Positions 17,935-26,618 are shown, numbered from the stretch's first letter. The stretch is DNA of 64,000 nt from Nocardioides palaemonis (GCF_018275325.1 NZ_JAGVQR010000001.1:1240001-1304000), one strand, 5' to 3'. Numbers and translations are program-made. Notes: generated from the letters alone by a model not told the origin.

Positions 17935-19527
17935 GTGAACGCACCTGTCAAGCCTGTCGTGCTCATCGCCGAAGAGCTCAGCCCCGCCACCATCGAGGCG
18001 CTCGGCCCCGACTTCGAGATCCGGCACTGCAACGGCGCCGACCGCGCCGAGCTGCTCCCGGCGATCGCCGACGTCGACGCGATCCTCGTCCGCTCGGCGA
18101 CCAAGGTCGACGGCGAGGCGCTCGCGGCGGCGCAGCGGCTCAAGGTCGTCGCCCGCGCGGGCGTCGGGCTCGACAACGTCGACGTCAAGGCTGCCACGCA
18201 GGCCGGCGTGATGGTGGTCAACGCGCCCACCTCCAACATCGTCAGCGCCGCCGAGCTCGCCGTCGCGCTGATGCTCGCCGCCGCCCGCCACATCAGCCCG
18301 GCCCACGCCGCGCTGCGGGGCGGGGAGTGGAAGCGCTCGAAGTACACCGGCATCGAGCTCTACGAGAAGACCGTCGGCATCGTCGGCCTGGGTCGTATCG
18401 GCGTGCTCGTGGCCCAGCGGCTCAGCGCGTTCGGCATGAAGGTCATCGCCTACGACCCCTACGTCCAGGCCGGCCGCGCCGCGCAGATGGGCGTGCGCCT
18501 CGTCGACCTCGACACGCTGCTCGCCGAGTCCGACTTCATGAGCGTCCACCTGCCCAAGACCCCGGAGACGGTCGGCCTGATCGGCGCCGACGAGCTCGAG
18601 AAGGCCAAGCAGAGCCTGGTGCTCGTCAACGCCGCCCGCGGCGGCATCGTCGACGAGGCGGCGCTCTACGACGCGCTCAAGAACGGCCAGATCGCGGCCG
18701 CCGGCCTCGACGTGTTCGCCAGCGAGCCGTGCACCGACAGCCCGCTCTTCGAGCTCGAGAACGTGGTGGCGACGCCCCACCTCGGCGCGTCGACCGACGA
18801 GGCGCAGGAGAAGGCCGGCATCGCGGTCGCGCGCTCGGTCCGCCTGGCGCTGAGCGGCGAGCTGGTCCCCGACGCGGTCAACGTCCAGGGCGGCGTGATC
18901 GCCGAGGACGTGCGCCCCGGCATCCCGCTCACCGAGAAGCTCGGCCGGGTCTTCACCGCCCTCGCCGGCGAGGTCGCGAGCGCGCTCGACGTCGAGGTGC
19001 GCGGCGAGATCACCGAGTACGACGTCAAGGTGCTCGAGCTCGCGGCCCTCAAGGGCGTCTTCGCCGACATCGTCGAGGAGCAGGTGTCCTACGTGAACGC
19101 GCCGCTGCTCGCCGCCGAGCGCGGGACGGAGGTGCGACTGGTGACCGAGGCGGAGAGCCCCGACCACCGCAACCTGATCACCCTGCGCGGCACCCTGGCC
19201 GACGGCACCCAGGTCTCGGTCAGCGGCACGCTCATCGGCATCGCGCAGAAGGAGCGCCTCGTCGAGGTCAACGGCTTCGACGTCGACATCGAGCCCACCA
19301 CCCACCTCGCGTTCCTCACCTACGAGGACCGCCCCGGCATGGTCGGCACGGTCGGCGGCATCCTCGGCGACGCGCAGGTCAACATCGCCGGCATGCAGGT
19401 CTCGCGGCGCGAGCAGGGCGGCGCGGCGCTGGTGGCGCTCAGCGTCGACTCCGGCATCCCCGCCGACACGCTCGCCGAGATCGAGGCCGCGATGAAGGCC
19501 TCGGTGCGCGCGGTCGACCTGACCTGA
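17935..19527 (+). CDS. serA: D-3-phosphoglycerate dehydrogenase
   Basis: First committed step of serine synthesis, NAD-dependent oxidation of 3-phosphoglycerate. 530 residues, the long actinobacterial form: catalytic/nucleotide domains to about residue 305 (GLGRIGVLVAQRLSAFG, VNAARGGIVDE with the catalytic Arg, ATPHLGASTDEAQ with His), then the allosteric substrate-binding domain, then a C-terminal ACT domain THLAFLTYEDRPGMVGTVGGIL for serine feedback. The GTG at 17935 gives the normal N-terminus; the frame extends further upstream without family similarity. Confidence 0.96.
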   Translation: MNAPVKPVVLIAEELSPATIEALGPDFEIRHCNGADRAELLPAIADVDAILVRSATKVDGEALAAAQRLKVVARAGVGLDNVDVKAATQAGVMVVNAPTSNIVSAAELAVALMLAAARHISPAHAALRGGEWKRSKYTGIELYEKTVGIVGLGRIGVLVAQRLSAFGMKVIAYDPYVQAGRAAQMGVRLVDLDTLLAESDFMSVHLPKTPETVGLIGADELEKAKQSLVLVNAARGGIVDEAALYDALKNGQIAAAGLDVFASEPCTDSPLFELENVVATPHLGASTDEAQEKAGIAVARSVRLALSGELVPDAVNVQGGVIAEDVRPGIPLTEKLGRVFTALAGEVASALDVEVRGEITEYDVKVLELAALKGVFADIVEEQVSYVNAPLLAAERGTEVRLVTEAESPDHRNLITLRGTLADGTQVSVSGTLIGIAQKERLVEVNGFDVDIEPTTHLAFLTYEDRPGMVGTVGGILGDAQVNIAGMQVSRREQGGAALVALSVDSGIPADTLAEIEAAMKASVRAVDLT

Positions 19528-19554
19528 CCCGACCTCGCCCGTCTGACGCGGCCG

Positions 19555-21024
19555 TCAGGCCACGACCACCCGGCCGGTGCCGGTCGACCCCCGTCGACCC
19601 GGCACCGGCCGGTCCGCGTCGCGCACGTGGTCCCAGGCCGCGGCGAGGCGGCGGACCGCCTCGGTGAGCGCCTCGGGCGACGCCGTCCACGGGATCCGGA
19701 CGAACCGGTCGAGGCCGCCCTCGACGGCGAAGACGGGACCGGGTGCGAGCACCACCCCGCGCCGGGCGGCCTCCTCGGTCACGGCGGTGCCCAGCGGCTC
19801 GGGCAGCTCGCACCACAGCGCGAGCCCGCCCTCCGGGACCCGGAAGCGCCACGACGGCAGGTGCTCGCGGACCGCGGCGACCACCGCGTCGCGTCCGGCC
19901 GCCAGGCGCGCCCGGTGGACCGGCAGCACCTCGTCGGCGTGGTCGAGCAGGTCGGCCAGCACGAGCTGCTCGAACACCGGTGCGCCGAGGTCGATCCCGA
20001 CCCGGGCGCGCAGCAGCCGGTCGACCTGGTCGAGCGGCGCGCGCACCCACCCGAGCCGCAGGCCGCCCCAGAACGACTTGCTGGCGCTGCCGATGGTGAT
20101 CGCGTCGCGGGCGAACGCTGCGAGCGGGCGCGGCATCGACGCGGCGAGCGCGGGGTCGTGGGCGAGCGCCTGGTGCGCCTCGTCGGCCACCGCCAGGGTG
20201 CGGGTCCGGGCCAGGGCCGCGGCCAGCTCCTCGCGCTGGGTGTCGTCCATCAGGTGCCCGGTGGGGTTCTGGAAGTCGGGGATCAGGTACGCCAGGCGCG
20301 GCGCCGTCTGCCGGACGGTGGCGGCGAGCGCGTCGACGTCCCACCCGTCCGGGTCGACGGCGGCCGGGACCAGCCGCGCTCCGGAGCCGCGGATCGCCTC
20401 CGTGGCGTTGGGGTAGGTCGGGGACTCGACCAGCGCCCGGTCGCCGGCGGCGGTGAACGCGCGCGCCACGACGGCCGCCGCGGCCAGGGCGCCCGCGGTG
20501 ACCATGACCTGCTCCGGCGCGGTCGGCAGCCCACGGGCGTCGTAGGTCGCGGCGATCCTCGCCTGCAGGGCCGGCATGCCGAGCGGGAAGTAGCCCGGCC
20601 CGCCGAGGTAGGCCGGCAGCTGCTCGGTGGCCCGCTGGTAGGCCTCGGCCAGCCCGGGCGGCGCGGAGTGGGCCGCGCAGTTGAGGTCGATCACGTCGTC
20701 GCCGCCGGTGCCCGGCATCAGCGCCCGGTCGTGGGCGCGACGCCGCCCGCCCGGCACCCGGGTGAACGTCCCGGACCCGCGGCGCGCCTCGGCGTACCCG
20801 CTCTCGCGCAGCACGTCGTAGGCGCGGGTCACCGTGGTGCGTGAGACGTCGAGCGCGGTCGTGAGCTCGCGCTCGCTGGGCAGGCGCACACCGAGCCCGA
20901 TCCGGCCGTCGCCGACGAGCACGCGCAGCCGGTCGGCGAGCCCGGCGTAGGCGGGGGAGCGCGGGAAGTCCCCGACCAGGGTGGCCACGCGCTGGGCGCT
21001 GACGGTGGGACTCACGGTGGCCAC
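19555..21024 (-). CDS. yczR: MocR-type PLP-dependent regulator, YczR
   Basis: 489 residues. An N-terminal GntR winged helix (LRVLVGDGRIGLGVRLPSERELTTALDVSRTTVTRAYDVLRESGYAEARRGSG, split here for clarity: PSERELTTALDVSRTTVTRA is the recognition part) is joined to an aminotransferase-I domain with GSASKSFWGGLRLGW carrying the PLP lysine. It faces a yczE gene, the pairing that defines YczR. GTG at 21024 is chosen; an ATG at 21057 would place coding sequence through the inverted repeat at 21032-21060, which is the likely operator. Confidence 0.85.
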   Translation of the reverse strand: MATVSPTVSAQRVATLVGDFPRSPAYAGLADRLRVLVGDGRIGLGVRLPSERELTTALDVSRTTVTRAYDVLRESGYAEARRGSGTFTRVPGGRRRAHDRALMPGTGGDDVIDLNCAAHSAPPGLAEAYQRATEQLPAYLGGPGYFPLGMPALQARIAATYDARGLPTAPEQVMVTAGALAAAAVVARAFTAAGDRALVESPTYPNATEAIRGSGARLVPAAVDPDGWDVDALAATVRQTAPRLAYLIPDFQNPTGHLMDDTQREELAAALARTRTLAVADEAHQALAHDPALAASMPRPLAAFARDAITIGSASKSFWGGLRLGWVRAPLDQVDRLLRARVGIDLGAPVFEQLVLADLLDHADEVLPVHRARLAAGRDAVVAAVREHLPSWRFRVPEGGLALWCELPEPLGTAVTEEAARRGVVLAPGPVFAVEGGLDRFVRIPWTASPEALTEAVRRLAAAWDHVRDADRPVPGRRGSTGTGRVVVA

Positions 21025-21031
21025 TCTCGCA

Positions 21032-21060
21032 CGATTGGCTATGTCGGACAATGCCAATCG
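21032..21060. promoter_or_regulatory. Inverted repeat between yczR and yczE (probable YczR operator)
   Basis: CGATTGGC (21032-21039), 13 bases, GCCAATCG (21053-21060): perfect 8-bp arms. The site sits between the two divergent genes and just upstream of the yczE -10 candidate, as expected for an operator controlling both. Confidence 0.65.
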
Positions 21061-21064
21061 ACGT

Positions 21065-21070
21065 CACACT
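21065..21070 (+). promoter_or_regulatory. -10-like CACACT for yczE
   Basis: CACACT is 6 bases before the ATG at 21077, but GGAGG directly before the start also gives a ribosome site. Confidence 0.35.
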
Positions 21071-21076
21071 GGAGGC

Positions 21077-21769
21077 ATGACCCGCTCCACGTCCTCCCGC
21101 ACCACCCTCGACGCCGGCGCCCCGCGCGGCGTGCTCGTCGACCTCGGCCCGATCGCCCAGCTGCGCGCGGGCCGCCTCGGTCGGCGGCTGCCGCAGCTCT
21201 ACGTCGGGCTGTTCCTCTACGGGGTGTCGCTGGCGATGATGGTGCGCGGCGCGCTCGGGCTGGCGCCGTGGGACGTGCTCCACTCCGGCTTCATCCGGCA
21301 CGTCCCGATGACGCTCGGCCAGGCGGTCGTGCTGTTCAGCTTCGTCGTGCTCCTGCTCTGGATCCCGCTGCGCGAGATGCCGGGGCTCGGCACGATCAGC
21401 AACGCCGTGGTGGTCGGCCTGTCCGCCGACGCCACCCTCGCGGTCCTCGAGCGCCCCGACGCCCTCGGCCTGCGCCTCGCGCTCATGGTGGGCGGGGTGG
21501 TGCTGTGCGGGCTCGCGAGCGCGCTCTACATCGGCGCCCAGCTCGGGCGAGGACCGCGCGACGGCCTGATGACCGGCCTCTCCCGCCGCACCGGGCTGTC
21601 GCTCCGGCTGGTCCGCACCGGCCTCGAGGTCGCGGTCGTGGTGATCGGCCTCGTCCTCGGCGGCGTCATCGGGGTCGGCACGGTCGTCTACGCGCTCGCC
21701 ATCGGCCCGCTGACCCAGCTCATGCTGCCGTGGTTCACCGTCGACGTGATGGCGCCCGACGTGCAGTGA
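21077..21769 (+). CDS. yczE: YczE/YyaS/YitT-family integral membrane protein
   Basis: 230 residues with five or six hydrophobic helices. RRLPQLYVGLFLYGVSLAMMVRGALGLAPWDVLHSG near the N-terminus and LYIGAQLGRGPRDGLMTGLSRRTG in the middle are hallmark YczE segments. Function is unknown across the family. It is divergent from the MocR-type regulator YczR, whose operator lies between them; the pair is widely conserved and the regulator likely controls this gene in response to an aminated or PLP-linked metabolite. Confidence 0.87.
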   Translation: MTRSTSSRTTLDAGAPRGVLVDLGPIAQLRAGRLGRRLPQLYVGLFLYGVSLAMMVRGALGLAPWDVLHSGFIRHVPMTLGQAVVLFSFVVLLLWIPLREMPGLGTISNAVVVGLSADATLAVLERPDALGLRLALMVGGVVLCGLASALYIGAQLGRGPRDGLMTGLSRRTGLSLRLVRTGLEVAVVVIGLVLGGVIGVGTVVYALAIGPLTQLMLPWFTVDVMAPDVQ

Positions 21770-21772
21770 GCC

Positions 21773-23287
21773 TCATCGCGCCCCGGACGACGGGGCGGGT
21801 GGCTGCTGGAGCCCCTCGGAGGTCAGGAAGGCGATCACGCCGACGCTGAGGATCGACGAGACGAGCATGCCGCCCTGGCCGAACATCAGCGGCAGGGCGG
21901 TCACCGCCCACACGTCGAAGCCGCGTGCCACGCTGAGGATCACGCCGGTCGGGGCGCCGCCGGCGGGGGTGCTCACCATCGGCGCCGCGTAGTTCGGCGG
22001 CTTGCCGGTGATCCACCGCACGGTCGCCGCGATCGAGGAGAGGCCGCACGCGATCGCCAGGTTGACCGCCCCGCCGCCGGGGGCCTCCCGCACGAGCGTG
22101 GGCGTGGTCGCCAGCGCGAAGAGCATCAGCGCGGTGCCCGGCACGACGAGGTGGGCGAGCAGCAGCCGCTGCCGGCTGAACGGCATCATCCGGGCCAGCC
22201 CGTCGGTCCGCACGACGACCCGCAGCCCCGAGCAGAGCGCCGGCCCGCCGAGCAGCCCGGCGAGGGTCGTCGCCAGCACGACCGCGCGTCCGGCGTCCGC
22301 CTCCGCGGCGGCGTAGGGCACCAGCACCAGCCCGGCGAGCAGGACGTACGGCTGGGGAGCGCGGCGCGCCCGCAGCAGGTCGCGGTGGACGAGCGCCTGC
22401 CACCCGACCGGGCCGCCGCGGTGGGTGCGCACGTGCGCCCCGCGCCCCCAGCGCCGGGCCAGCAGCACGTCGTACATCAGGCCGAGGTCGACCGACGACA
22501 GCGCGCCGGACAGGCTGGGGGAGAGGTGCTCGGTCTGGCCGAGGACGCGCCGCGAGACCGAGCCGACCGCGACCGTCGAGCGCCACACGACCAGGACGGC
22601 CACGACCGCCAGGGCGACCGCGACCGCCACCACCGCACCCGCCGGCACGGCAGGCACCCGGTCGAGCCGGTGGGTCGCGGCGAGGCCGAGCGCGGCCCAC
22701 AGCGCCAGGGTGACCACCCAGGTGAGCCAGCGGGAGGCGTGGCCCTCGCGCACCTGCGACAGGGCGGCCACCCCGACGCACGCGAGCGCGGTGGTGCTCC
22801 CCACGACGAGGTAGACGACCGCCTCGTGCCAGGCGAAGCCGCCGAGCACGGCGGGCGCGAGCAGCAGCAGGGCGGCCCCGACGACCGTGAGGGCGCTGGT
22901 CCGCAGCCACCCCGGACGCAGCAGCGCCCCACGGTCGACGGGCGACGTCAGCACCCACGCGTTGGCGGCGGGCGGGCTGAAGACGGGCCCGAGGAGGCGA
23001 GCCAGGCCGAGCGCGACCAGGGCCACGGCGAGCGCGGCCAGCCAGGGGGCGGCGGAGCGGACCTCGCCGCAGCTCGCGGCGCAGGTCTCGTCGGCCAGGC
23101 GGCGGAGCTCGAGGACCACGTTGCCCGCCATCGCGCCGACCATCACGACGCAGAAGAGCCCGACGTAGGCGTCGGAGAGGGCCTCGCCCCACTTCAGCTC
23201 CGCGCGCCCGCGGCGCCAGTCGCGGATCTCCTGGCGCACCTCCCGCGCGGTGGCGACCTCGGTGCGGTCGGCTGCCTCAGTGGTCAT
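21773..23287 (-). CDS. DUF6297 family membrane protein (ABC permease subunit)
   Basis: 504 residues. A cytoplasmic N-terminus with REVRQEIRDWRRGRAELKWGEALSDAY leads into roughly 10-12 hydrophobic helices, with the segment PVFSPPAANAWVLTSPVDRGALLRP between early helices. This matches actinobacterial DUF6297 proteins, which accompany one ABC ATPase. Its ATG lies 11 bases inside the end of the ATPase gene, so the two are coupled. The transported compound is unknown. Confidence 0.8.
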   Translation of the reverse strand: MTTEAADRTEVATAREVRQEIRDWRRGRAELKWGEALSDAYVGLFCVVMVGAMAGNVVLELRRLADETCAASCGEVRSAAPWLAALAVALVALGLARLLGPVFSPPAANAWVLTSPVDRGALLRPGWLRTSALTVVGAALLLLAPAVLGGFAWHEAVVYLVVGSTTALACVGVAALSQVREGHASRWLTWVVTLALWAALGLAATHRLDRVPAVPAGAVVAVAVALAVVAVLVVWRSTVAVGSVSRRVLGQTEHLSPSLSGALSSVDLGLMYDVLLARRWGRGAHVRTHRGGPVGWQALVHRDLLRARRAPQPYVLLAGLVLVPYAAAEADAGRAVVLATTLAGLLGGPALCSGLRVVVRTDGLARMMPFSRQRLLLAHLVVPGTALMLFALATTPTLVREAPGGGAVNLAIACGLSSIAATVRWITGKPPNYAAPMVSTPAGGAPTGVILSVARGFDVWAVTALPLMFGQGGMLVSSILSVGVIAFLTSEGLQQPPAPSSGAR

Positions 23288-23954
23288 CGGGCGTCCCCGC
23301 AGCGGTGCCGAGGCGGACGACGCGGTCGCACACGCGGGTCACGAGGTCCGCGTCGTGGCTCACGAGCAGGACCCCGCGACCGGCCCGCTTCTCCGCCACG
23401 AGCCGGTCGCCGAGCCAGGCGACGCCGTCCACGTCGAGCCGGGCCTCGGGCTCGTCGAGCACGAGGAGCCGGCGCGGCCGGACGAACGCGCTGGCCAGAG
23501 CCAGACGTCGCCGCTGGCCCGACGACAGCGTCGACGGCAGCTGGCCGGAGACCTCCATCAGCCCCACCTCGTCGAGCACCGCGTTGACGACCTCCTCGGC
23601 GTCGGGCGTCGAGTGGGCCCGTGCGACGAGGTCGAGGTGCTCGACCACGGAGAGGTCGGGGAAGAAGTCGATGTCGTCCATGACGATGGCCAGGTCGGCG
23701 CGGATCTCCGGCCGGCGCTCGTCGAGCACGGTGCCCGCGAGGGTCGACTCGCCCGCGTCGGCCTCGTCGGCGCCGACGATGCAGCGCAGGAGGGTGGACT
23801 TGCCGCTGCCGTTGGGCCCGACCACGCCGACCGCCTCGCCGGCGCGGACGTCGAGGTCGACACCGTCGAGGATCGTGCGGTCACCGAAGGACCGGGTGAT
23901 GCCACGGACCGCGAGCAGCGCCGGCTTCGCCGGGGCCGCCTTCTTCTTGGCCAT
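23277..23954 (-). CDS. ABC transporter ATP-binding protein
   Basis: 225 residues. Walker A GPNGSGKSTLL, signature LSSGQRRRLALASAFVRPRRLLVLDEPEARLD (its core is LSSGQ, with Walker B LLVLDEP), and the switch His in LLVSHDADLV. The order and size fit a single-domain exporter ATPase. Start at 23954 (MAKKKAAP) preferred over 24005. It overlaps the DUF6297 permease gene by 11 bases and lies 28 bases after the ggt gene. Confidence 0.9.
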   Translation of the reverse strand: MAKKKAAPAKPALLAVRGITRSFGDRTILDGVDLDVRAGEAVGVVGPNGSGKSTLLRCIVGADEADAGESTLAGTVLDERRPEIRADLAIVMDDIDFFPDLSVVEHLDLVARAHSTPDAEEVVNAVLDEVGLMEVSGQLPSTLSSGQRRRLALASAFVRPRRLLVLDEPEARLDVDGVAWLGDRLVAEKRAGRGVLLVSHDADLVTRVCDRVVRLGTAAGTPDDH

Positions 23955-23982
23955 GCACCCATCCAAGCAGCCGCCCGGCGGG

Positions 23983-25452
23983 TCAGCCCACGACCCGGCC
24001 GACACCTTCGCGCCGCGGGTCGGCGACGGCCTCGAGGGTGCCGTCCGCCCGCACGAGGGCAGCGCCGACGCCGCCGAAGTACATCGACGGCTCCTCCTCG
24101 ACCCGCACGTCCTCGTCGGGCAGGCCGGCGCGGTGCACGTGGACGCGCGGATGGGCGACGGCGTCGGTGAGGTCGAGTCCGCCGAGGAAGCCGGCCAGCG
24201 CGCCGGCGACCGCGGTGGTGATCCGGTCGGCGCCCGGCGAGCCGATCGCCAGGGTGTCGCCGTCGTCGTGCCGCCCGACCGTCGGTGCCATGTTGGACAG
24301 CAGTCGCTGGCCCGGGGCGACCGACCTCCCGGGCGGGTTGAGCTCCTGCTCGCCGAGGCAGTTGTTGAGCCAGATGCCCGTGCCGGCGGCGATCATGCCC
24401 GCTCCGTAGCCCGAGGACACCGTGACCGAGCACGCGGCACCGTCCGCGTCGGTGACCGACACGTGGGCGGTCGAGCCCGACTCGAGGACGGCGCGGTGGT
24501 CGGCGTCGACCCGGTCGAGCCACGCGCGCGAGGCGGCGTCGAGGTCGGCGGCGGTCTCGAGGACCTCGCGCCGGTGGCCGAGCACGGCGCGCTGGACCCG
24601 GACCAGGTGCGCGACGTCGTCGGCGTCCCAGGTCCCGCGGGGGCGGCCGTCGAGCAGGCGCAGCATCGAGGCCACGACCACGCCGCCCACCGACGGCGGG
24701 GGAGTCGTGGCGAGGCGCCAGGGCCCGACCCGGGTGGTCAGCGGTGCACGCACCACCGCCTCGTAGGCCGCGAGGTCGGCGGCCGACAGCGCGCCGCCGC
24801 GGGCCCGGACGTCGTCGGCGACGAGCCGGGCGAGGTCGCCCTCGTGCAGCGCGCGGGGACCGGCGGCCGCGACGTGCTCGAGGGTCGCGGCGAGGTCGGG
24901 CACGACCACCCGGTCCTCGGTCACCCGCCCGTCGGCGTCGTGGAGCGCGGCGCGGCTCGCGTCGTCCCAGCCGAAGATCGTCTCGTGGACGTGGCGCAGG
25001 TAGTAGCGCGACGCCGACCCGAGCGCGAACCCGTCGCGGGCCACCGCGAGCGCAGGTGCGACCAGCTCGCGCCACGGCAGCCGGCCGTCGCGCGCGTGCG
25101 CCTCGCCGAACGCGGCCAGCGACCCGTGGGTGGCGACCGAGCCCGGCCCGACGGTGATCGTCACGCCGCCGCCGTAGTCCGTGGTGACGTCCCACGTCCG
25201 CGGCGCGGGTGCGTCCGCGTCGCGGCCGCGCCCGGGGCGGTCCATCCACCCGTCGACGGTGTAGGCGTCGCCGCGCGCGGGCTGGACGGCGACGAAGCCG
25301 CCGGAGCTCAGCGAGACGAGGCCGACCTCGTTGACCATCGCCACGAGCGCCGCGGCGATGGCGGCGTCGACCGCCGAGCCGCCCGCGAGGGCGACCTGCT
25401 CGGCGGCGTCGGCCGCGGCCGGGCTGGGCGCGGCGACGGCGAGCGCGGTCAC
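23983..25452 (-). CDS. Gamma-glutamyltransferase family protein
   Basis: 489 residues, Ntn-hydrolase fold. The autoprocessing and catalytic Thr is expected at about residue 328 in STAHVSVTD, and the small-subunit motifs GTGIWLNN and the SNMAPT segment follow. The chain is shorter than secreted GGTs (about 550-580) and has no signal peptide, so it is probably cytoplasmic, acting on gamma-glutamyl compounds other than extracellular glutathione. It is in a leftward run with a methyltransferase (16 bases upstream) and an ABC ATPase/permease pair. Confidence 0.87.
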   Translation of the reverse strand: MTALAVAAPSPAAADAAEQVALAGGSAVDAAIAAALVAMVNEVGLVSLSSGGFVAVQPARGDAYTVDGWMDRPGRGRDADAPAPRTWDVTTDYGGGVTITVGPGSVATHGSLAAFGEAHARDGRLPWRELVAPALAVARDGFALGSASRYYLRHVHETIFGWDDASRAALHDADGRVTEDRVVVPDLAATLEHVAAAGPRALHEGDLARLVADDVRARGGALSAADLAAYEAVVRAPLTTRVGPWRLATTPPPSVGGVVVASMLRLLDGRPRGTWDADDVAHLVRVQRAVLGHRREVLETAADLDAASRAWLDRVDADHRAVLESGSTAHVSVTDADGAACSVTVSSGYGAGMIAAGTGIWLNNCLGEQELNPPGRSVAPGQRLLSNMAPTVGRHDDGDTLAIGSPGADRITTAVAGALAGFLGGLDLTDAVAHPRVHVHRAGLPDEDVRVEEEPSMYFGGVGAALVRADGTLEAVADPRREGVGRVVG

Positions 25453-25468
25453 CGGGCGCCTCGCGTCG

Positions 25469-26035
25469 TCAACGCCGGGTGGCGATCACGGCGGACGCGT
25501 CGGTCGCGACCATCACCTCGACGGCGGTGAACCGCTCGTCGGTGAGCCACTGCTCGCGCAGCGTGTCGACCCGGCCGTAGGTGATCGGGGGCCACGACTC
25601 GCAGGGCGCGAAGTCGTCGAGGACCACGATGCCGCCCGGCTCGACGAGGTCGATGATGGTGTCGACGCCGACCTCCGACGGGCTGCCGGAGTCGAGGAAC
25701 AGCAGGGAGAACGGGCCGCGGTCGCGCAGCACGTTCCAGTCGGCCGCGAGCACCTCGACCTTGTCGTCGGTCTCGAAGATCCGCGAGGCCGCGCCGGCCA
25801 GCGACTCGTCGAGCTCGGCGGTGAGGATGCGCGCGCCGTTGCGCACGCCGCTGCGCAGCCACGCGGTGCCGACGCCGCAGCCGGTGCCGAACTCGGCCAT
25901 CGTGCCGCCGCGGGTGGCAGCGAGGGTGGCGAGCAGGCGGCCGGTCTCGTTGCGGCAGAAGGCGACGTAGCCGGCCTGGCGGCACACGTCGAAGGCGCGC
26001 TGGACGACGTCGGGGAGATCCGGGGGAGCAGACAT
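25469..26035 (-). CDS. O-methyltransferase-like class I SAM methyltransferase
   Basis: 188 residues. Motif I MAEFGTGCGVGTAWLRSG, strand 2 ILTAELDESLA with acidic cofactor-ribose ligand, FSLLFLDSGS and GGIVVLDDFAP resemble caffeoyl-CoA O-methyltransferase-like proteins. ATG at 26035 gives the natural family N-terminus; longer upstream readings enter the leader region. Substrate unknown. First gene of a leftward run that continues with ggt and an ABC system. Confidence 0.85.
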   Translation of the reverse strand: MSAPPDLPDVVQRAFDVCRQAGYVAFCRNETGRLLATLAATRGGTMAEFGTGCGVGTAWLRSGVRNGARILTAELDESLAGAASRIFETDDKVEVLAADWNVLRDRGPFSLLFLDSGSPSEVGVDTIIDLVEPGGIVVLDDFAPCESWPPITYGRVDTLREQWLTDERFTAVEVMVATDASAVIATRR

Positions 26036-26143
26036 GAGGTCGCCGAGTCTGTCACCCCGAGCCGCAGATCCCAGTCGCTGGTCCGACATCTCACGATCTG
26101 ACACGTTCGGCGAAATCGGCTGCGGGACGCCCGTGTGCGGTCG

Positions 26144-26149
26144 TACAGT
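26144..26149 (+). promoter_or_regulatory. -10 hexamer TACAGT before the leuB-region leader
   Basis: TACAGT ends 9 bases before the ATG of the leader ORF at 26159; transcription would begin within a few bases of that ATG. No clear -35. Confidence 0.45.
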
Positions 26150-26158
26150 CGATCCACC

Positions 26159-26203
26159 ATGCGGACCGTCTTCGTACTTATCGATCGCCGCGGCGAGGCC
26201 TGA
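26159..26203 (+). CDS. Putative branched-chain leader peptide MRTVFVLIDRRGEA
   Basis: A 14-codon ORF with Val, Val, Leu and Ile in a six-codon stretch (GTC TTC GTA CTT ATC), directly behind a TACAGT hexamer. It resembles the ilvB leader in size, the MRT opening and the basic end. The next rightward genes are the 46-aa ORF and leuB. Inferred role: sensing of branched-chain aminoacyl-tRNA; no U-tract terminator was seen, so control may be translational or Rho-linked. Confidence 0.5.
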   Translation: MRTVFVLIDRRGEA

Positions 26204-26210
26204 CAGAGAG

Positions 26211-26294
26211 GCCACCTCGTCGCGGTGTTCGGCGTTGACGAGGTGAGACGCCCCCGGCCTTTCGACTCGCATCCTGGGTTGACCCAGGTGCTCG
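26211..26294 (+). other. Two stable hairpins in the leader upstream of the 46-aa ORF
   Basis: CACCTCGTC (26214-26222) pairs perfectly with GACGAGGTG (26238-26246), and CCTGGG/CCCAGG (about 26275-26290) forms a second hairpin with a TTGA loop. They follow the leader ORF stop. The remaining sequence to 26467 shows no further gene that I can support. Confidence 0.5.
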
Positions 26295-26467
26295 AAGTCG
26301 CCGCCTCCGTGGCGGGTCCTCGCAGTCACTGCGCGATCCGCACACGCCAGGCCGGGAGCCGGACCGGGTGACCCCCGCACTCCTCGCTCCTCCACCCGCC
26401 GCGGTGTCGGTGGCTTCGGGCAGCACCACCCGACCACCACCGTCTCGTCACCCGAGGAGTGATCTCG

Positions 26468-26608
26468 ATGTACGACCTGTATCCCGACAGCTGGGGCCCC
26501 GCCGCGCACGACCCGGAGAACCCGCGCAGCGCCGAGAACGTCACCGCCGCCCTGCAGACCGCGCTTGACCTGCGAGACAACGGCGCGCAGCGTCCGGACG
26601 ACAACTAG
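26468..26608 (+). CDS. Small acidic protein, 46 aa, upstream of leuB
   Basis: ATG preceded by CGAGGAG with 8-base spacing. The product opens [15 protein letters not shown], continues [20 protein letters not shown] and ends RPDDN: acidic, soluble, one predicted helix in the middle. I do not know a function. Codon third positions are strongly G/C as in neighbouring genes. Its TAG stop is part of the TAGCCT hexamer that precedes leuB, and leuB starts 10 bases later, so the two are likely co-transcribed with leuB also having its own start site. Confidence 0.7.
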   Translation: MYDLYPDSWGPAAHDPENPRSAENVTAALQTALDLRDNGAQRPDDN

Positions 26609-26611
26609 CCT
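26606..26611 (+). promoter_or_regulatory. -10 hexamer TAGCCT for leuB, overlapping a stop codon
   Basis: TAGCCT begins at the stop codon of the 46-aa ORF and is 7 bases before the leuB ATG, giving a possible internal leaderless start. Confidence 0.45.
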
Positions 26612-26618
26612 CGCCGGC

